Shown: positions 1-6,996, counted from the first letter of the stretch. The stretch is DNA of 14,811 nt from Promicromonosporaceae bacterium (GCA_009780755.1 WQZL01000046.1:1-14811), one strand, 5' to 3'. Notes: a model not told the origin generated them from the sequence alone. A program made the numbers and translations.

Positions 1-246
1 AATCTGCAGAAGGCCATCGTTCTTCACGAAGAAACCCACGCAACATTCAAGCGGGTGTTACCAGAGGATCACCCTGACACCCTCGGCTCGGCGAACAACC
101 TCGCCATCTGCTACCAGGGTTTGGGTGGGGAGGAGAATCTGCAGAAGGCCATCGTTCTTCACGAAGAAACCCACGCAACATTCAAGCGGGTGTTACCAGA
201 GGATCACCCTGACACCCTGAATTCGGCGAACAACCTCGCCAACTGC
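1..246 (+). repeat. Near-identical 135-bp tandem repeat encoding TPR units
   Basis: Bases 1-83 and 136-218 are identical. The match continues after a four-base difference (84-87 versus 219-222) to about 111/246, with one further difference at 107/242. The period is 135 bases (45 codons), so the repeat keeps frame and yields matching TPR modules. Silent positions are conserved too, which points to recent duplication or gene conversion rather than protein-level selection alone. Confidence 0.85.
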
Positions 247-282
247 CGTGAGCTGTTGGCTGAGTTGTTGAGTGAGGGGTAG
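1..282 (+). CDS. TPR-repeat protein, kinesin light chain-like, C-terminal fragment
   Basis: The gene is open from the first base of the window and ends at TAG 280-282, so only about 93 C-terminal codons are visible. They hold two 45-residue tetratricopeptide units with the hallmark LPEDHPDTL followed by SANNLA, and the linking YQGLGGEENLQKAI, as in TPR_10/TPR_12 (kinesin light chain-like) arrays. In actinobacteria such arrays often form the C-terminal sensor of NB-ARC or CHAT-type proteins, but the N-terminal domain lies outside the window and cannot be named. The last helix ends in RELLAELLSEG. The role is inferred to be protein-protein interaction. The family call is strong; the function is unknown. 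Confidence 0.8.
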   Translation, partial: NLQKAIVLHEETHATFKRVLPEDHPDTLGSANNLAICYQGLGGEENLQKAIVLHEETHATFKRVLPEDHPDTLNSANNLANCRELLAELLSEG

Positions 283-294
283 TCACCCGCCGTT

Positions 295-330
295 GGTTGA
301 GTAGGGCCGCTTGCGGCCCGTGTCGAAACC
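295..330. repeat. Palindromic intergenic repeat
   Basis: A perfect 7-bp stem (GGGCCGC 304-310, GCGGCCC 313-319) with a two-base loop sits inside GGTTGAG...GAAACC flanks. The pattern (GGTTTCGACA...TACTCAACC when read on the minus strand) resembles dispersed palindromes I know from actinobacterial intergenic DNA. It lies 13 bases past the stop of the TPR gene and could also help terminate that transcript, but no T-run follows. The rest of the gap to about 480 holds GAGCGAGGAACGAGCG-like repeat debris and no convincing gene. Confidence 0.5.
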
Positions 331-482
331 AAGGAGCGAGGAACGAGCGTAGTCGCAGAACCTAGAGTTACGAGTAAGCGTCTGGGTCTAGGTCCAGCGA
401 ATCCAGTCGCTTCGCTCCTTCCGAGCGCGATGACGTAGGGCACTAGGTAATCCGCCCACAAATTGGAGTGACACCTGGGTGT

Positions 483-488
483 TACACT
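483..488 (+). promoter_or_regulatory. Candidate -10 box of vapBC (leaderless)
   Basis: TACACT fits the actinobacterial TANNNT -10 pattern and ends six bases before the ATG at 495, so transcription would start at or next to the start codon. The surrounding GTGTTACAC and the upstream GTGACAC at 468-474 form a partly symmetrical pair that could be an antitoxin operator. No good -35 is seen at normal spacing. Confidence 0.4.
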
Positions 489-494
489 TGGAGT

Positions 495-749
495 ATGCCT
501 ACTACCTTGCCTCGGTCGGCGGTGACGCATACGCCGCGTATCCAACATGCGCTAGCAGTCGCGGCGGCCAGGTGGCCCGAGGCTGCCGGAAAACCTGGCG
601 TACTGCTGGCCAACCTAGCAGTCGAGGGTGCGCAACGAATCGAGCGCGAGCTTGCGCCAGCCTCAGTTCCGCCGCTGCGCTTGGTTTCAACTGGGGGCCG
701 AAAGATCACTCGGGAAATGGTGGAGGAAGCTCTTGCCAACGAATACTGA
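495..749 (+). CDS. VapB-like antitoxin of a type II toxin-antitoxin pair
   Basis: This 84-residue protein lies directly upstream of a PIN-domain toxin and overlaps it by 17 bases, the standard arrangement for vapBC. Visible pieces are an N-terminal helical stretch (HALAVAAARWPEA, then VLLANLAVEGAQRIERE) and a charged C-terminal tail GGRKITREMVEEALANEY. The tail would be the toxin-neutralising part. No clear ribbon-helix-helix signature can be assigned by eye, so the antitoxin call rests mainly on size and position. ATG 495 is chosen over the in-frame GTG 468 because a TANNNT box ends six bases before it. The complex usually represses its own operon. Confidence 0.7.
   Translation: MPTTLPRSAVTHTPRIQHALAVAAARWPEAAGKPGVLLANLAVEGAQRIERELAPASVPPLRLVSTGGRKITREMVEEALANEY
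722..726 (+). promoter_or_regulatory. Shine-Dalgarno site that sets the vapC TTG start
   Basis: GGAGG inside the vapB coding sequence ends six bases before TTG 733. The next in-frame start further on would cut into the PIN fold, so this site decides the toxin start and couples toxin translation to the antitoxin. Confidence 0.65.
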
Positions 750-1170
750 ACTACCTGATGTCAACGTGCTATTGGCGCTGGTTGTGCCCGAACACGACGA
801 TCATCAGGCAGCAACAACCTGGTTCCAAGAGGCTAGGCTGGTGGCAACAACCCCACTAACTGAGACTGGGTTGGTTCGGCTACTGATGAATCCGAGCGTG
901 ATGGATCAAGGCGTCCAGACCGGGCAAGCCGCCCTTCGGGCGATGAACGATTTGCGTGAACAGTCCCGAATGACATTCATCGTCGATGATACGTCTCTCG
1001 CGGCTGCTGCGGTGAGAACTCTTAGCCTTCAGGGAAGCCGTCAGGTAACCGACCTGCACTTGCTGAATGTGGCCGTGACCGTTGGAGCCACACTGGTGAC
1101 CTTCGATGCCAGAATCATCGCGCCATTGACCCTACGCGAACGCCGCCATGTGAAGCTGCTCGGGAACTAG
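733..1170 (+). CDS. VapC-like PIN-domain ribonuclease toxin
   Basis: This 145-residue PIN-domain protein matches the mycobacterial VapC type. From TTG 733 the acidic metal-binding residues are visible in order: D9 in LPDVNVLLALV, E44 in PLTETGLVRLLMNP, D107 in QVTDLHLLNVAV, and D125 in LVTFDARI. VapC toxins are Mg-dependent endoribonucleases that cut tRNA or rRNA and slow growth when their antitoxin is lost; the target here cannot be told. All four acidic positions are intact, so the toxin is probably active. The start is TTG, overlapping vapB by 17 bases. The stop TAG at 1168-1170 is interlocked with the stop of the opposing eis-like gene. Confidence 0.88.
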   Translation: MPTNTELPDVNVLLALVVPEHDDHQAATTWFQEARLVATTPLTETGLVRLLMNPSVMDQGVQTGQAALRAMNDLREQSRMTFIVDDTSLAAAAVRTLSLQGSRQVTDLHLLNVAVTVGATLVTFDARIIAPLTLRERRHVKLLGN

Positions 1171-2444
1171 TATTCCATCGCGGCTGGGGCTAGGGGCCAG
1201 CCGAAGGCGGCGGAGGTTCGCATTACGGCATCGGTGACTTGGCCGTCGTTTGCTAGGCCCGCCGTGGCGAGCGCTGCCAGGGAGCGGCCACCTAGGTAGA
1301 TCGAACCCAGCTCGCGCACATCCAGGGTCACCTCGGCGGGGGAGTCGGTGCGAACGCAGGTGGCCTCACCAAACGCCCTGGCTTGCAGACGCCAGTTCCC
1401 GGCGTTGGCGGGCAAGCGCTCGTCCGTCACATCCAGCACCACATCCAGGTCGGCCTGATACTTTCGAGTGGTTAAGGCAGCGGGCAGGTCGATGATGCGA
1501 ATCCACTGGTTGTCCACCAGCTTAGGCAGCGCAGCCCGACGGTTTACCAGCAGGTTCAAGATGCGCGCATCCACCGATTGAGTGTCTATGTCGGTGACCT
1601 TCATCAGATCAAAGTCGAGCAGCACCTTCCATAGTGCATGTTCAGCGGCGGCGTCGAGGGCCAGTGCCTCGCGCACCTCGACCTTGCCCTGCGGGAGATA
1701 GCTGCTCCAACTCGTGCCTCGCCGCAGCAAGGCGTAGCCACGCGGCTCGCCGTCGCGTTCGACAATGACGATGCGTCGGCTCTCCTTGCCGCCCCGCCAG
1801 CGGGATGGGTCCTGAAGCATTGAGGAACGCAATCCAGGGGTTTCAAAGGTGACCCAGCCCGGCCGGCCGACGCAGCTTGGCTGGCCCTGTGCCGCATGAA
1901 TGTGCAGAATCATCTCCTCATGCGCTTCTGGGTTGCACATCTCAACCCGTACCGTGTGCTTGTCGCTGTCCGTCACCGGCCGAAGCTCTGCCTGCCGGGG
2001 AATCTCCAACATCACATGATCGCCTGCCACGCCGAAACCGTACCGGCCATAGATCGCCATCTCAGCCGCGAATAGCCCAGCAATCGGCTCACCGTTATCA
2101 ATGCAGGTAGTGAAGTGATGATCGATCATCGCATTCAACAGACCCTTGCGCCGATGCTGCGGATGCACGCTCACCCAGGTAAGCCCACCCATCGAAATCG
2201 TGGCCCCCGGTACCGCCGCCTGACGGAACGGGTGCGTTCCGTACATGCCAACGATTTCTCCCGGTTTGCCATTTGGCGGCACCACACCGAAGGTGCGCTC
2301 CCAGGTCAGCGATAGCTCTTCGAGCTTCACCTCGTCAATATCGGTGATGTGCGGAAATGCCCAAGTGTCCAGCACCATCACGTCGCGCAGACGGTCTGGG
2401 GTGAGTTGTTCAATGCGGTAGCCAATAGGAAGATTCACGTTCAT
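1167..2444 (-). CDS. eis: Eis-like GNAT-family N-acetyltransferase
   Basis: This 425-residue protein has the Eis layout: an N-terminal GNAT domain, a second GNAT-like domain and a C-terminal SCP2-like region (about 320-425, containing LDVRELGSIYLGG). The acetyl-CoA loop is VSVHPQHRRKGLL (91-103) and the conserved Eis motif EMAIYGRYGFG (128-138) carries the tyrosine proposed as general acid. Characterised Eis proteins acetylate aminoglycosides and protein lysines from acetyl-CoA and end in an aromatic residue whose carboxylate takes part in catalysis; this one ends in Tyr425. ATG 2444 is preferred to the ATG 18 bases upstream because that extension would read only WWGGG-type codons. In M. tuberculosis eis (Rv2416c) also sits beside degV and comEA; here it is divergent from degV. 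Substrate is unknown. Confidence 0.85.
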   Translation of the reverse strand: MNVNLPIGYRIEQLTPDRLRDVMVLDTWAFPHITDIDEVKLEELSLTWERTFGVVPPNGKPGEIVGMYGTHPFRQAAVPGATISMGGLTWVSVHPQHRRKGLLNAMIDHHFTTCIDNGEPIAGLFAAEMAIYGRYGFGVAGDHVMLEIPRQAELRPVTDSDKHTVRVEMCNPEAHEEMILHIHAAQGQPSCVGRPGWVTFETPGLRSSMLQDPSRWRGGKESRRIVIVERDGEPRGYALLRRGTSWSSYLPQGKVEVREALALDAAAEHALWKVLLDFDLMKVTDIDTQSVDARILNLLVNRRAALPKLVDNQWIRIIDLPAALTTRKYQADLDVVLDVTDERLPANAGNWRLQARAFGEATCVRTDSPAEVTLDVRELGSIYLGGRSLAALATAGLANDGQVTDAVMRTSAAFGWPLAPAAMEY

Positions 2445-2519
2445 CCCCCCACCCCACCACACTCACCCCCGCTCTCGCCACTTCATTTCCCCATCACAAC
2501 CGTCGAGAAGGGCGATGCG

Positions 2520-2589
2520 TTGAGGTCAGTAGTTTGCGTCGAGATCGGTAACTCGAGCTACCGACCTCGACGCAAACTACCGACCTCAA
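2520..2589. repeat. 70-bp near-perfect palindrome between eis and degV
   Basis: Two 35-base arms meet at 2554/2555 with 32 of 35 complementary pairs and no loop. Exceptions are 2528/2581, 2544/2565 and 2551/2558, each A opposite C on the plus strand. Each arm also carries an internal direct repeat of CTACCGACCTC type (2558-2568 and 2577-2587). The element lies between divergent genes, where a terminator makes little sense. It is either a dispersed palindromic element, a regulatory palindrome, or a hairpin in the eis 5' leader. Confidence 0.85.
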
Positions 2590-2637
2590 TGAAGCGGGCA
2601 GTGGTTTTGGCAGACACAATCACTGGTGGAGGGGAGA

Positions 2638-2643
2638 TAGGCT
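2638..2643 (+). promoter_or_regulatory. Candidate -10 box of degV
   Basis: TAGGCT (TANNNT) ends nine bases before ATG 2653. A purine-rich GGAGGGGAG at 2628-2636 is too far from the ATG to be its ribosome binding site. A leaderless or very short-leader transcript is therefore plausible. Confidence 0.35.
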
Positions 2644-2652
2644 TGTCCGGTT

Positions 2653-3585
2653 ATGCGATTTCTCACTCGACTTTCTGAGCGGCTGCGGCACCGAGGCCAA
2701 GCCGAGGCGACGCTGCCGGTGGTGCCGCCGCAGCTAACGGTGCGCGTGGTCACCGACTCCACCGCGAGCCTGCCTTCCGATGTGGCCGAACGTCTGGGCA
2801 TCGTAGTGGTGCCGCTGCGGGTAATCACCGACGATGGTGAGCTGCGCGAAGGGGTAGACGAGACCGTCGAGCAGATCGGCGACCGGCTCTCGGCGGGACA
2901 GCGACTTACCACCTCACAGCCACCCCCCGAGGTATTCGCGACGGTTTATCAGCAGTTACTTGATGATGGGGCCACCGAGGTGTTGTCAATTCATCTCTCG
3001 GGGGAACTCTCGGGTACGTGCGCGGCAGCAGAAAGCGCCGCCGCCAGAGCTAACCTGCCGGTGACCGTGGTGGACTCAGGCATGGCTGCTGCCACCCTGG
3101 GCTTTGCGGTAATGGCGGCGGCCGAGTGCGCGACGACCGGAGCCACCGCAGAACAGGTAGCCGCCCGCGCCCGCGAGGTGGCGGCCTCCGGCGCTGTGCT
3201 GTTCCTGGTGGATTCCTTGGAGTACCTGCGACGCGGCGGTCGCCTCTCAGCCGGTTCGGCGGCGCTCGGGGCGGCGCTCGGCGTCCGACCCATACTGGAA
3301 ATCGCCGAGGGCCGGGTGCAGCTGGTACGACGGGTACGCACCCGCAAGGCAGCGTTGGACAAACTGGTCTCCCTCGCGGTTGGACACACGAAGGGAATGA
3401 GCCGCGCCGCCGTCGCAGTTCATCACGTCGAGGCCACCGACCGCGCCGTTGAGGCCGCTGCTCGGCTGGAGCATCTGCTTGACATTCCGGTGGCGGTAGC
3501 CCCAGCGGGGGCGGTACTAAGCGTCCACACCGGCCCTGGATCGCTAGCTATCTGCGCGGCAGATGTAGGGAATCACTCGCACTGA
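2653..3585 (+). CDS. DegV family fatty acid-binding protein
   Basis: This 310-residue protein shows the DegV fold signatures in order: VVTDSTASLP (32-41), the lipid head-group motif TTSQPPPEVF (86-95), HLSGELSGT (114-122), DSGMAA (141-146), VDSLEYLRRGGRLS (186-199), LGVRPILEI, and a C-terminal VHTGPGSLAI. DegV proteins bind long-chain acyl groups; in Firmicutes FakB binds fatty acids for the kinase FakA. No FakA/DhaK partner is in the window. An extra 28 residues (basic, LTRLSERLRHRG) precede the core fold. The neighbours eis and comEA match the mycobacterial order. The family call is firm; the ligand is unknown. Confidence 0.92.
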   Translation: MRFLTRLSERLRHRGQAEATLPVVPPQLTVRVVTDSTASLPSDVAERLGIVVVPLRVITDDGELREGVDETVEQIGDRLSAGQRLTTSQPPPEVFATVYQQLLDDGATEVLSIHLSGELSGTCAAAESAAARANLPVTVVDSGMAAATLGFAVMAAAECATTGATAEQVAARAREVAASGAVLFLVDSLEYLRRGGRLSAGSAALGAALGVRPILEIAEGRVQLVRRVRTRKAALDKLVSLAVGHTKGMSRAAVAVHHVEATDRAVEAAARLEHLLDIPVAVAPAGAVLSVHTGPGSLAICAADVGNHSH

Positions 3586-3588
3586 AGT

Positions 3589-3624
3589 ATCCACAGGCCG
3601 TAACCACTGCCGCCAATCCACAGG
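3589..3624. repeat. Paired ATCCACAGG direct repeats upstream of comEA
   Basis: ATCCACAGG occurs at 3589-3597 and again at 3616-3624, 27 bases apart, in the 90-base gap between degV and comEA. The first, read as GTATCCACA, differs by one base from the DnaA box TTATCCACA. This could be a regulator or DnaA binding pair for the com genes. It is a pattern only; no binding is shown. Confidence 0.4.
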
Positions 3625-3662
3625 TGGCCTAACGATCAGCAACCCTCAATCGCTCCACGGCC

Positions 3663-3668
3663 TAGCGT
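3663..3668 (+). promoter_or_regulatory. Candidate -10 box of comEA (leaderless)
   Basis: TAGCGT (TANNNT) ends seven bases before GTG 3676. The GGAGG at 3671-3675 touches the GTG directly and is too close to act as a ribosome binding site, which favours a leaderless start. Confidence 0.4.
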
Positions 3669-3675
3669 CGGGAGG

Positions 3676-4497
3676 GTGATTCACGAACCGGCCTTAGACG
3701 ATAACTCGCTGCGCGCTGCCCTGGGCCGTTTCCAGGCCGCTAGGGGCGAGGCTCCCACCGGGAGAGAACCGGTAACCGCTACCGCTAGATACGCGGCCAC
3801 GGTTTACGCCGCCGCTCAGGGGCAGGTGCCCGGCGGAGATGAGATCGAGTTGGGGTCGCCCTCCTCTCGGAATCGTCAGCGATACCGGTGGGCGCTCACC
3901 CCAAGAGCGGCCCTCGTCGGCGCGGGCGCTCTCCTTGCGGTGGGCTTGGCAATAATGGCTATCAGCTTCTCTGGCGGGGGCGGCAAACCGCCGGTGGAGA
4001 TCGCGGTGATAGACGATGCCCGACTACCATTCACCGGCGAAACAACGGAGGTGGTGCTGCCAGAGATCGTGGTGGATGTGGTTGGGCAGGTACACAATCC
4101 CACGGTGGTGCGCCTGCCCGCCGGGTCGCGGGTAGCCGATGCTGTCGCCGCCGCCGGGGGAGCATTGGCTGGGGCCGATGTGGCGGCCATCAACCTGGCG
4201 CGAGTATTGGTGGATGGGGAACAGGTGCGGGTTCCGGCGCCGGGAGAGGAGGTGCCCGAGTCGCCACCAGTTGAGGCGCTGAGCGGGGAGGCGGGCAAGG
4301 GGGGCGGCCTGATCGATGTCAACACCGCCGATGCCACCACGCTGCAACAGCTCCCCGGCATCGGCCCGGCGCTGTCTGGACGCATCATCGCCTGGCGGGA
4401 ACTCAACGGCCCCTTCGCGAGCATAGATGAACTGGCCGAGGTCTCCGGCATTGGCCCGGCCATCTTGGCCAGCCTCCGCCCGCTGGTGACGGTTTAG
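3676..4497 (+). CDS. comEA: ComEA-like DNA-binding protein (SLBB plus helix-hairpin-helix)
   Basis: This 273-residue protein has a cytoplasmic N-terminal part of about 75 residues, one membrane segment (about 76-100, ALVGAGALLAVGLAIMAI), an SLBB domain (about 132-188, VDVVGQVHNPTVVRLP) and a C-terminal ComEA helix-hairpin-helix domain (212-273) with LIDVNTADATTLQQLPGIGP and a second GIGP hairpin. ComEA binds double-stranded DNA outside the membrane and hands it to the ComEC channel during natural transformation. GTG 3676 is used because it starts the open frame and has a TANNNT box seven bases upstream. comEC follows after 12 bases, so the two are co-transcribed. Confidence 0.92.
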   Translation: MIHEPALDDNSLRAALGRFQAARGEAPTGREPVTATARYAATVYAAAQGQVPGGDEIELGSPSSRNRQRYRWALTPRAALVGAGALLAVGLAIMAISFSGGGGKPPVEIAVIDDARLPFTGETTEVVLPEIVVDVVGQVHNPTVVRLPAGSRVADAVAAAGGALAGADVAAINLARVLVDGEQVRVPAPGEEVPESPPVEALSGEAGKGGGLIDVNTADATTLQQLPGIGPALSGRIIAWRELNGPFASIDELAEVSGIGPAILASLRPLVTV

Positions 4498-4509
4498 CCG
4501 GGGTGCGCG

Positions 4510-6957
4510 ATGACTGCTGACCTGCGTCTCGTCCCGACAGCGTTCGTCACCTGGGTAGCGGCCTGGGTATTAACCACTTACCCGGCGGCAGCGCAACCCG
4601 CGGGATACCTGCTGGCCGCGAGCGCCGTCGGGGCCGCCGCGCTATCGCTGCTGCTTTCTAGTCGTGCCTTTCGGGAGAAGTCGTGCTCTACAGCGCACGT
4701 TTTCTCCCGAAAGGCACGACCGCTCCTGGCTCATGCGGCGCTGGCCCTTGCCGCAGTGACCGTCATCGCGCTGGCGGTGCTACGCGTCGAGGCCGGACGG
4801 CAGCCAGTCATCGCGCTGGCCGGACAACGCGCGGCGGTAACCATAACCGGCACGGTGGCCTCGGATGCGAGGCCAGCATTTTTCGGCGAGGGCTACACCT
4901 GGATGCTGGACATCGACACCCTGACCGCCCGCACTGTCACCACCACCGCAAGGGCGCAGGTGGAGGTCGCCTCGCCTAGTGAGCCGCCCAGATACGGAGC
5001 GCGCATTGAGGTAAGTGGCGACCTGCGCCTGGCAAAGCCGGGCGCGATGGCGGCGGCCCGGCTTACGGCTGGCGGCTGGCAGGCGGTGCGCGCCCCGCCG
5101 GTTGTTGTTGCGGTCACCAATGCGATGCGGGAATCGCTGCTTGCGGTGACCGACGATCTTTCTGCGCAGGCCCGCGGCCTAGTGCCGGGAATGGCCGTGG
5201 GGGACACCTCGCGGATGCCCGATGATCTGGCTGCCGCGTTCAAGACCTCCAGCCTGACGCATCTAACCGCCGTCTCCGGTGGGCACTTCGCGGTGGTACT
5301 CGCGTTGGTGACGGGGCTGGCCACGACGATGCGGCTGCCGAGGGCGGTGCGCGCGTTGACTATCGCCGCAATCGCGGCAGGATTCGTACTGCTGGTGCGG
5401 CCCGAGCCATCGGTGCTGCGTTCGGCCGCGATGTGCGCGGTGGTGGTGCTAGGCATCGTGCTGGGCCGTCCGGCCTCGGCCCTGCCCTCGCTGGCCTTAA
5501 GCGTGTGCGTGTTGCTGTGCGTCGATCCGTGGCTCTCCCGCTCCTATGGGTTTGCGCTCTCTTGCGCGGCAACGGTTGGACTTGTGCTGCTCACGCCGCC
5601 GCTTCTGGAACGGTTGGCGCCTTGGCTGGGCCGTTCGCTCGGTTTCGCGCTGGCGGTGCCGGTGGCTGCACAACTGGCCTGCGGGCCAATCCTGATCCTG
5701 TTTGCGCCCTCGGTCCCCACGATGGGGGTACTAGCGAACCTGCTGGTGGCCCCGGCGGTCGCCCCGGCGACGCTGCTGGGTTTGGGGGCAACTATCACCG
5801 CCCCCTGGCTGCCCGCCGTGGCACACGCCCTGGCGTGGCTGGCGGGATGCGCGACGTGGTGGATTGCGGCGGTGGCCAGATGGTGCGCCGCCCTGCCGCT
5901 GGCGCGGGTGCCGTGGCCCGGTGGCATTGGCGGGGCGATAGCGCTTGCCGCAGCCACTGGGCTGGTCTTGTTTCTGGCGCTTCGACGGCCACCAGGTATC
6001 GGCTGGGTAAATGCCCGACTCGACAAGAAGAGTCGAAGAAGTTTGCTAGCGGCGGTGGCCGTGGTTGCGGTGGTGGTTGGTTCACCGGTGGCGGTTCGGC
6101 TAGTTTTGCGGGATGGGCAGGCGCCCGAAGATTGGCAGGTCGCGGCCTGCGATGTCGGCCAGGGCGATGCGCTGGTGATTCGTTCGGGACCAAACGCGGC
6201 CATCGTTGTTGATGTGGGGCCGCCAGGTTCTGCGGCTGGAATTTGTCTTGACCAGCTAGGGGTGACGCGGATAGATCTGCTGGTGCTGTCGCACTATCAC
6301 GCCGATCATGTTGGTGGTTTGGCCGAGGTGCTGAGCGGGCGGGAAGTAATGGCGGCGTGGGTGTCCCCGCTGGCCCAGCCCGAACCAGCGGCGGCGCAGA
6401 CGATTCGTAGCCTCGCCCAAGCCGGGGTAACCCCGCAGATACCGATGCCTGGAGGCTCACTACTTGTTGGTGAGGAGCCGTGGCAGGTGACGATCACAAC
6501 GCTTGGGCCGGGAGCAGTGTTCGGGTCTGAGTCTGGGTCTGAGGAGGGTGACCCGGCTAACGACGCCTCGCTGGCCGTTCACCTCCGGGCAAGCGGGCCG
6601 GGCGGGGCGTTAAACATCATGGCCCTCGGCGACCTAGAGGAGTCGGGGCAGGTCGCCCTGTTGACCGCCTGGCGCGCCGACCCCGCGCTGGCAGCGGTGG
6701 CTGCTCAACCGGTACACGTGGTCAAGGTTGCCCACCACGGCTCGGCGTCGCAATCCATCGGCCTGGCCCGTGCCCTAAGCCCGCAAGTCGCGCTCCTTAG
6801 CGTGGGCGAGAACACCTACGGTCACCCCGCTTCCCGCGCTCTTAACCTTTACGCGCAGTCGGCCACCATCGTTCGCACCGACGACTGCGGCACCGCCGCC
6901 CTAACTCTGCGCGAAGGTCAAATCATGCTGGCCTGTACGAGTAGTCCCAGGGGATGA
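4510..6957 (+). CDS. comEC: ComEC/Rec2 family DNA uptake channel
   Basis: This 815-residue membrane protein has an N-terminal region with membrane segments and a small soluble part (to about 230), the Competence domain (about 235-500, with HLTAVSGGHFAVV around H259, the ComEC signature) and a C-terminal metallo-beta-lactamase-like domain. The latter shows CDVGQGDALVI, LSHYHADHVGG (H595, H597, D599, H600), D708 in MALGDLEE and VAHHGSASQS (H742, H743), so the nuclease-type metal site looks complete. ComEC carries single-stranded DNA across the membrane. A 60-bp palindrome encodes residues 51-70, in a loop between predicted membrane segments. An acidic repeat (GSESGSEEG, about 676-684) lies in the soluble domain. 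There is no strong ribosome binding site; coupling to comEA is likely. Confidence 0.93.
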   Translation: MTADLRLVPTAFVTWVAAWVLTTYPAAAQPAGYLLAASAVGAAALSLLLSSRAFREKSCSTAHVFSRKARPLLAHAALALAAVTVIALAVLRVEAGRQPVIALAGQRAAVTITGTVASDARPAFFGEGYTWMLDIDTLTARTVTTTARAQVEVASPSEPPRYGARIEVSGDLRLAKPGAMAAARLTAGGWQAVRAPPVVVAVTNAMRESLLAVTDDLSAQARGLVPGMAVGDTSRMPDDLAAAFKTSSLTHLTAVSGGHFAVVLALVTGLATTMRLPRAVRALTIAAIAAGFVLLVRPEPSVLRSAAMCAVVVLGIVLGRPASALPSLALSVCVLLCVDPWLSRSYGFALSCAATVGLVLLTPPLLERLAPWLGRSLGFALAVPVAAQLACGPILILFAPSVPTMGVLANLLVAPAVAPATLLGLGATITAPWLPAVAHALAWLAGCATWWIAAVARWCAALPLARVPWPGGIGGAIALAAATGLVLFLALRRPPGIGWVNARLDKKSRRSLLAAVAVVAVVVGSPVAVRLVLRDGQAPEDWQVAACDVGQGDALVIRSGPNAAIVVDVGPPGSAAGICLDQLGVTRIDLLVLSHYHADHVGGLAEVLSGREVMAAWVSPLAQPEPAAAQTIRSLAQAGVTPQIPMPGGSLLVGEEPWQVTITTLGPGAVFGSESGSEEGDPANDASLAVHLRASGPGGALNIMALGDLEESGQVALLTAWRADPALAAVAAQPVHVVKVAHHGSASQSIGLARALSPQVALLSVGENTYGHPASRALNLYAQSATIVRTDDCGTAALTLREGQIMLACTSSPRG
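4661..4720. repeat. In-frame palindromic element inside comEC
   Basis: Two perfect 19-base arms (4661-4679, starting GTCGTGCCTTTCGGGAG, and 4702-4720) flank a 22-base centre that has its own short inverted pair (CGTGC 4682-4686, GCACG 4695-4699). The element is 60 bases, exactly 20 codons, and encodes a basic stretch (SRAFREKSCSTAH then VFSRKARP) between two hydrophobic segments. Both arms being identical at every codon position is not expected of normal coding sequence, so an inserted palindromic element is inferred. Confidence 0.8.
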
Positions 6958-6979
6958 GAACCATCGCCTTGAAATCAAC

Positions 6980-6996
6980 CTCGGGCGCTACCCGAG
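6980..6996. other. Small hairpin between comEC and the amidase gene
   Basis: CTCGGG (6980-6985) and CCCGAG (6991-6996) form a 6-bp stem with a five-base loop. No T-run follows, so an intrinsic terminator is doubtful. Confidence 0.3.

Noticed and set aside
1..246. CRISPR-like direct repeats
   Set aside because: The 135-base units are contiguous coding TPR modules with no spacers.
204..548. 114-codon minus-strand open frame across the TPR end and intergenic repeat
   Set aside because: Arg/Ser/Thr-rich composition with no domain, runs antisense to a TPR gene and through palindromic DNA; no ribosome site.
3589..3624. Replication origin suggested by DnaA-like boxes
   Set aside because: Only two imperfect boxes, no AT-rich unwinding region and no dnaA/dnaN nearby.
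5544..6460. Two long minus-strand open frames (about 220 codons each) antisense to comEC
   Set aside because: They mirror GC-rich third positions of comEC, are Ala/Pro/Arg-rich and have no recognisable motif.
6519..6547. Short GGGTCTGAGTCT-type tandem repeat in comEC
   Set aside because: Only about two short units encoding a Gly/Ser/Glu linker; ordinary low-complexity coding sequence.
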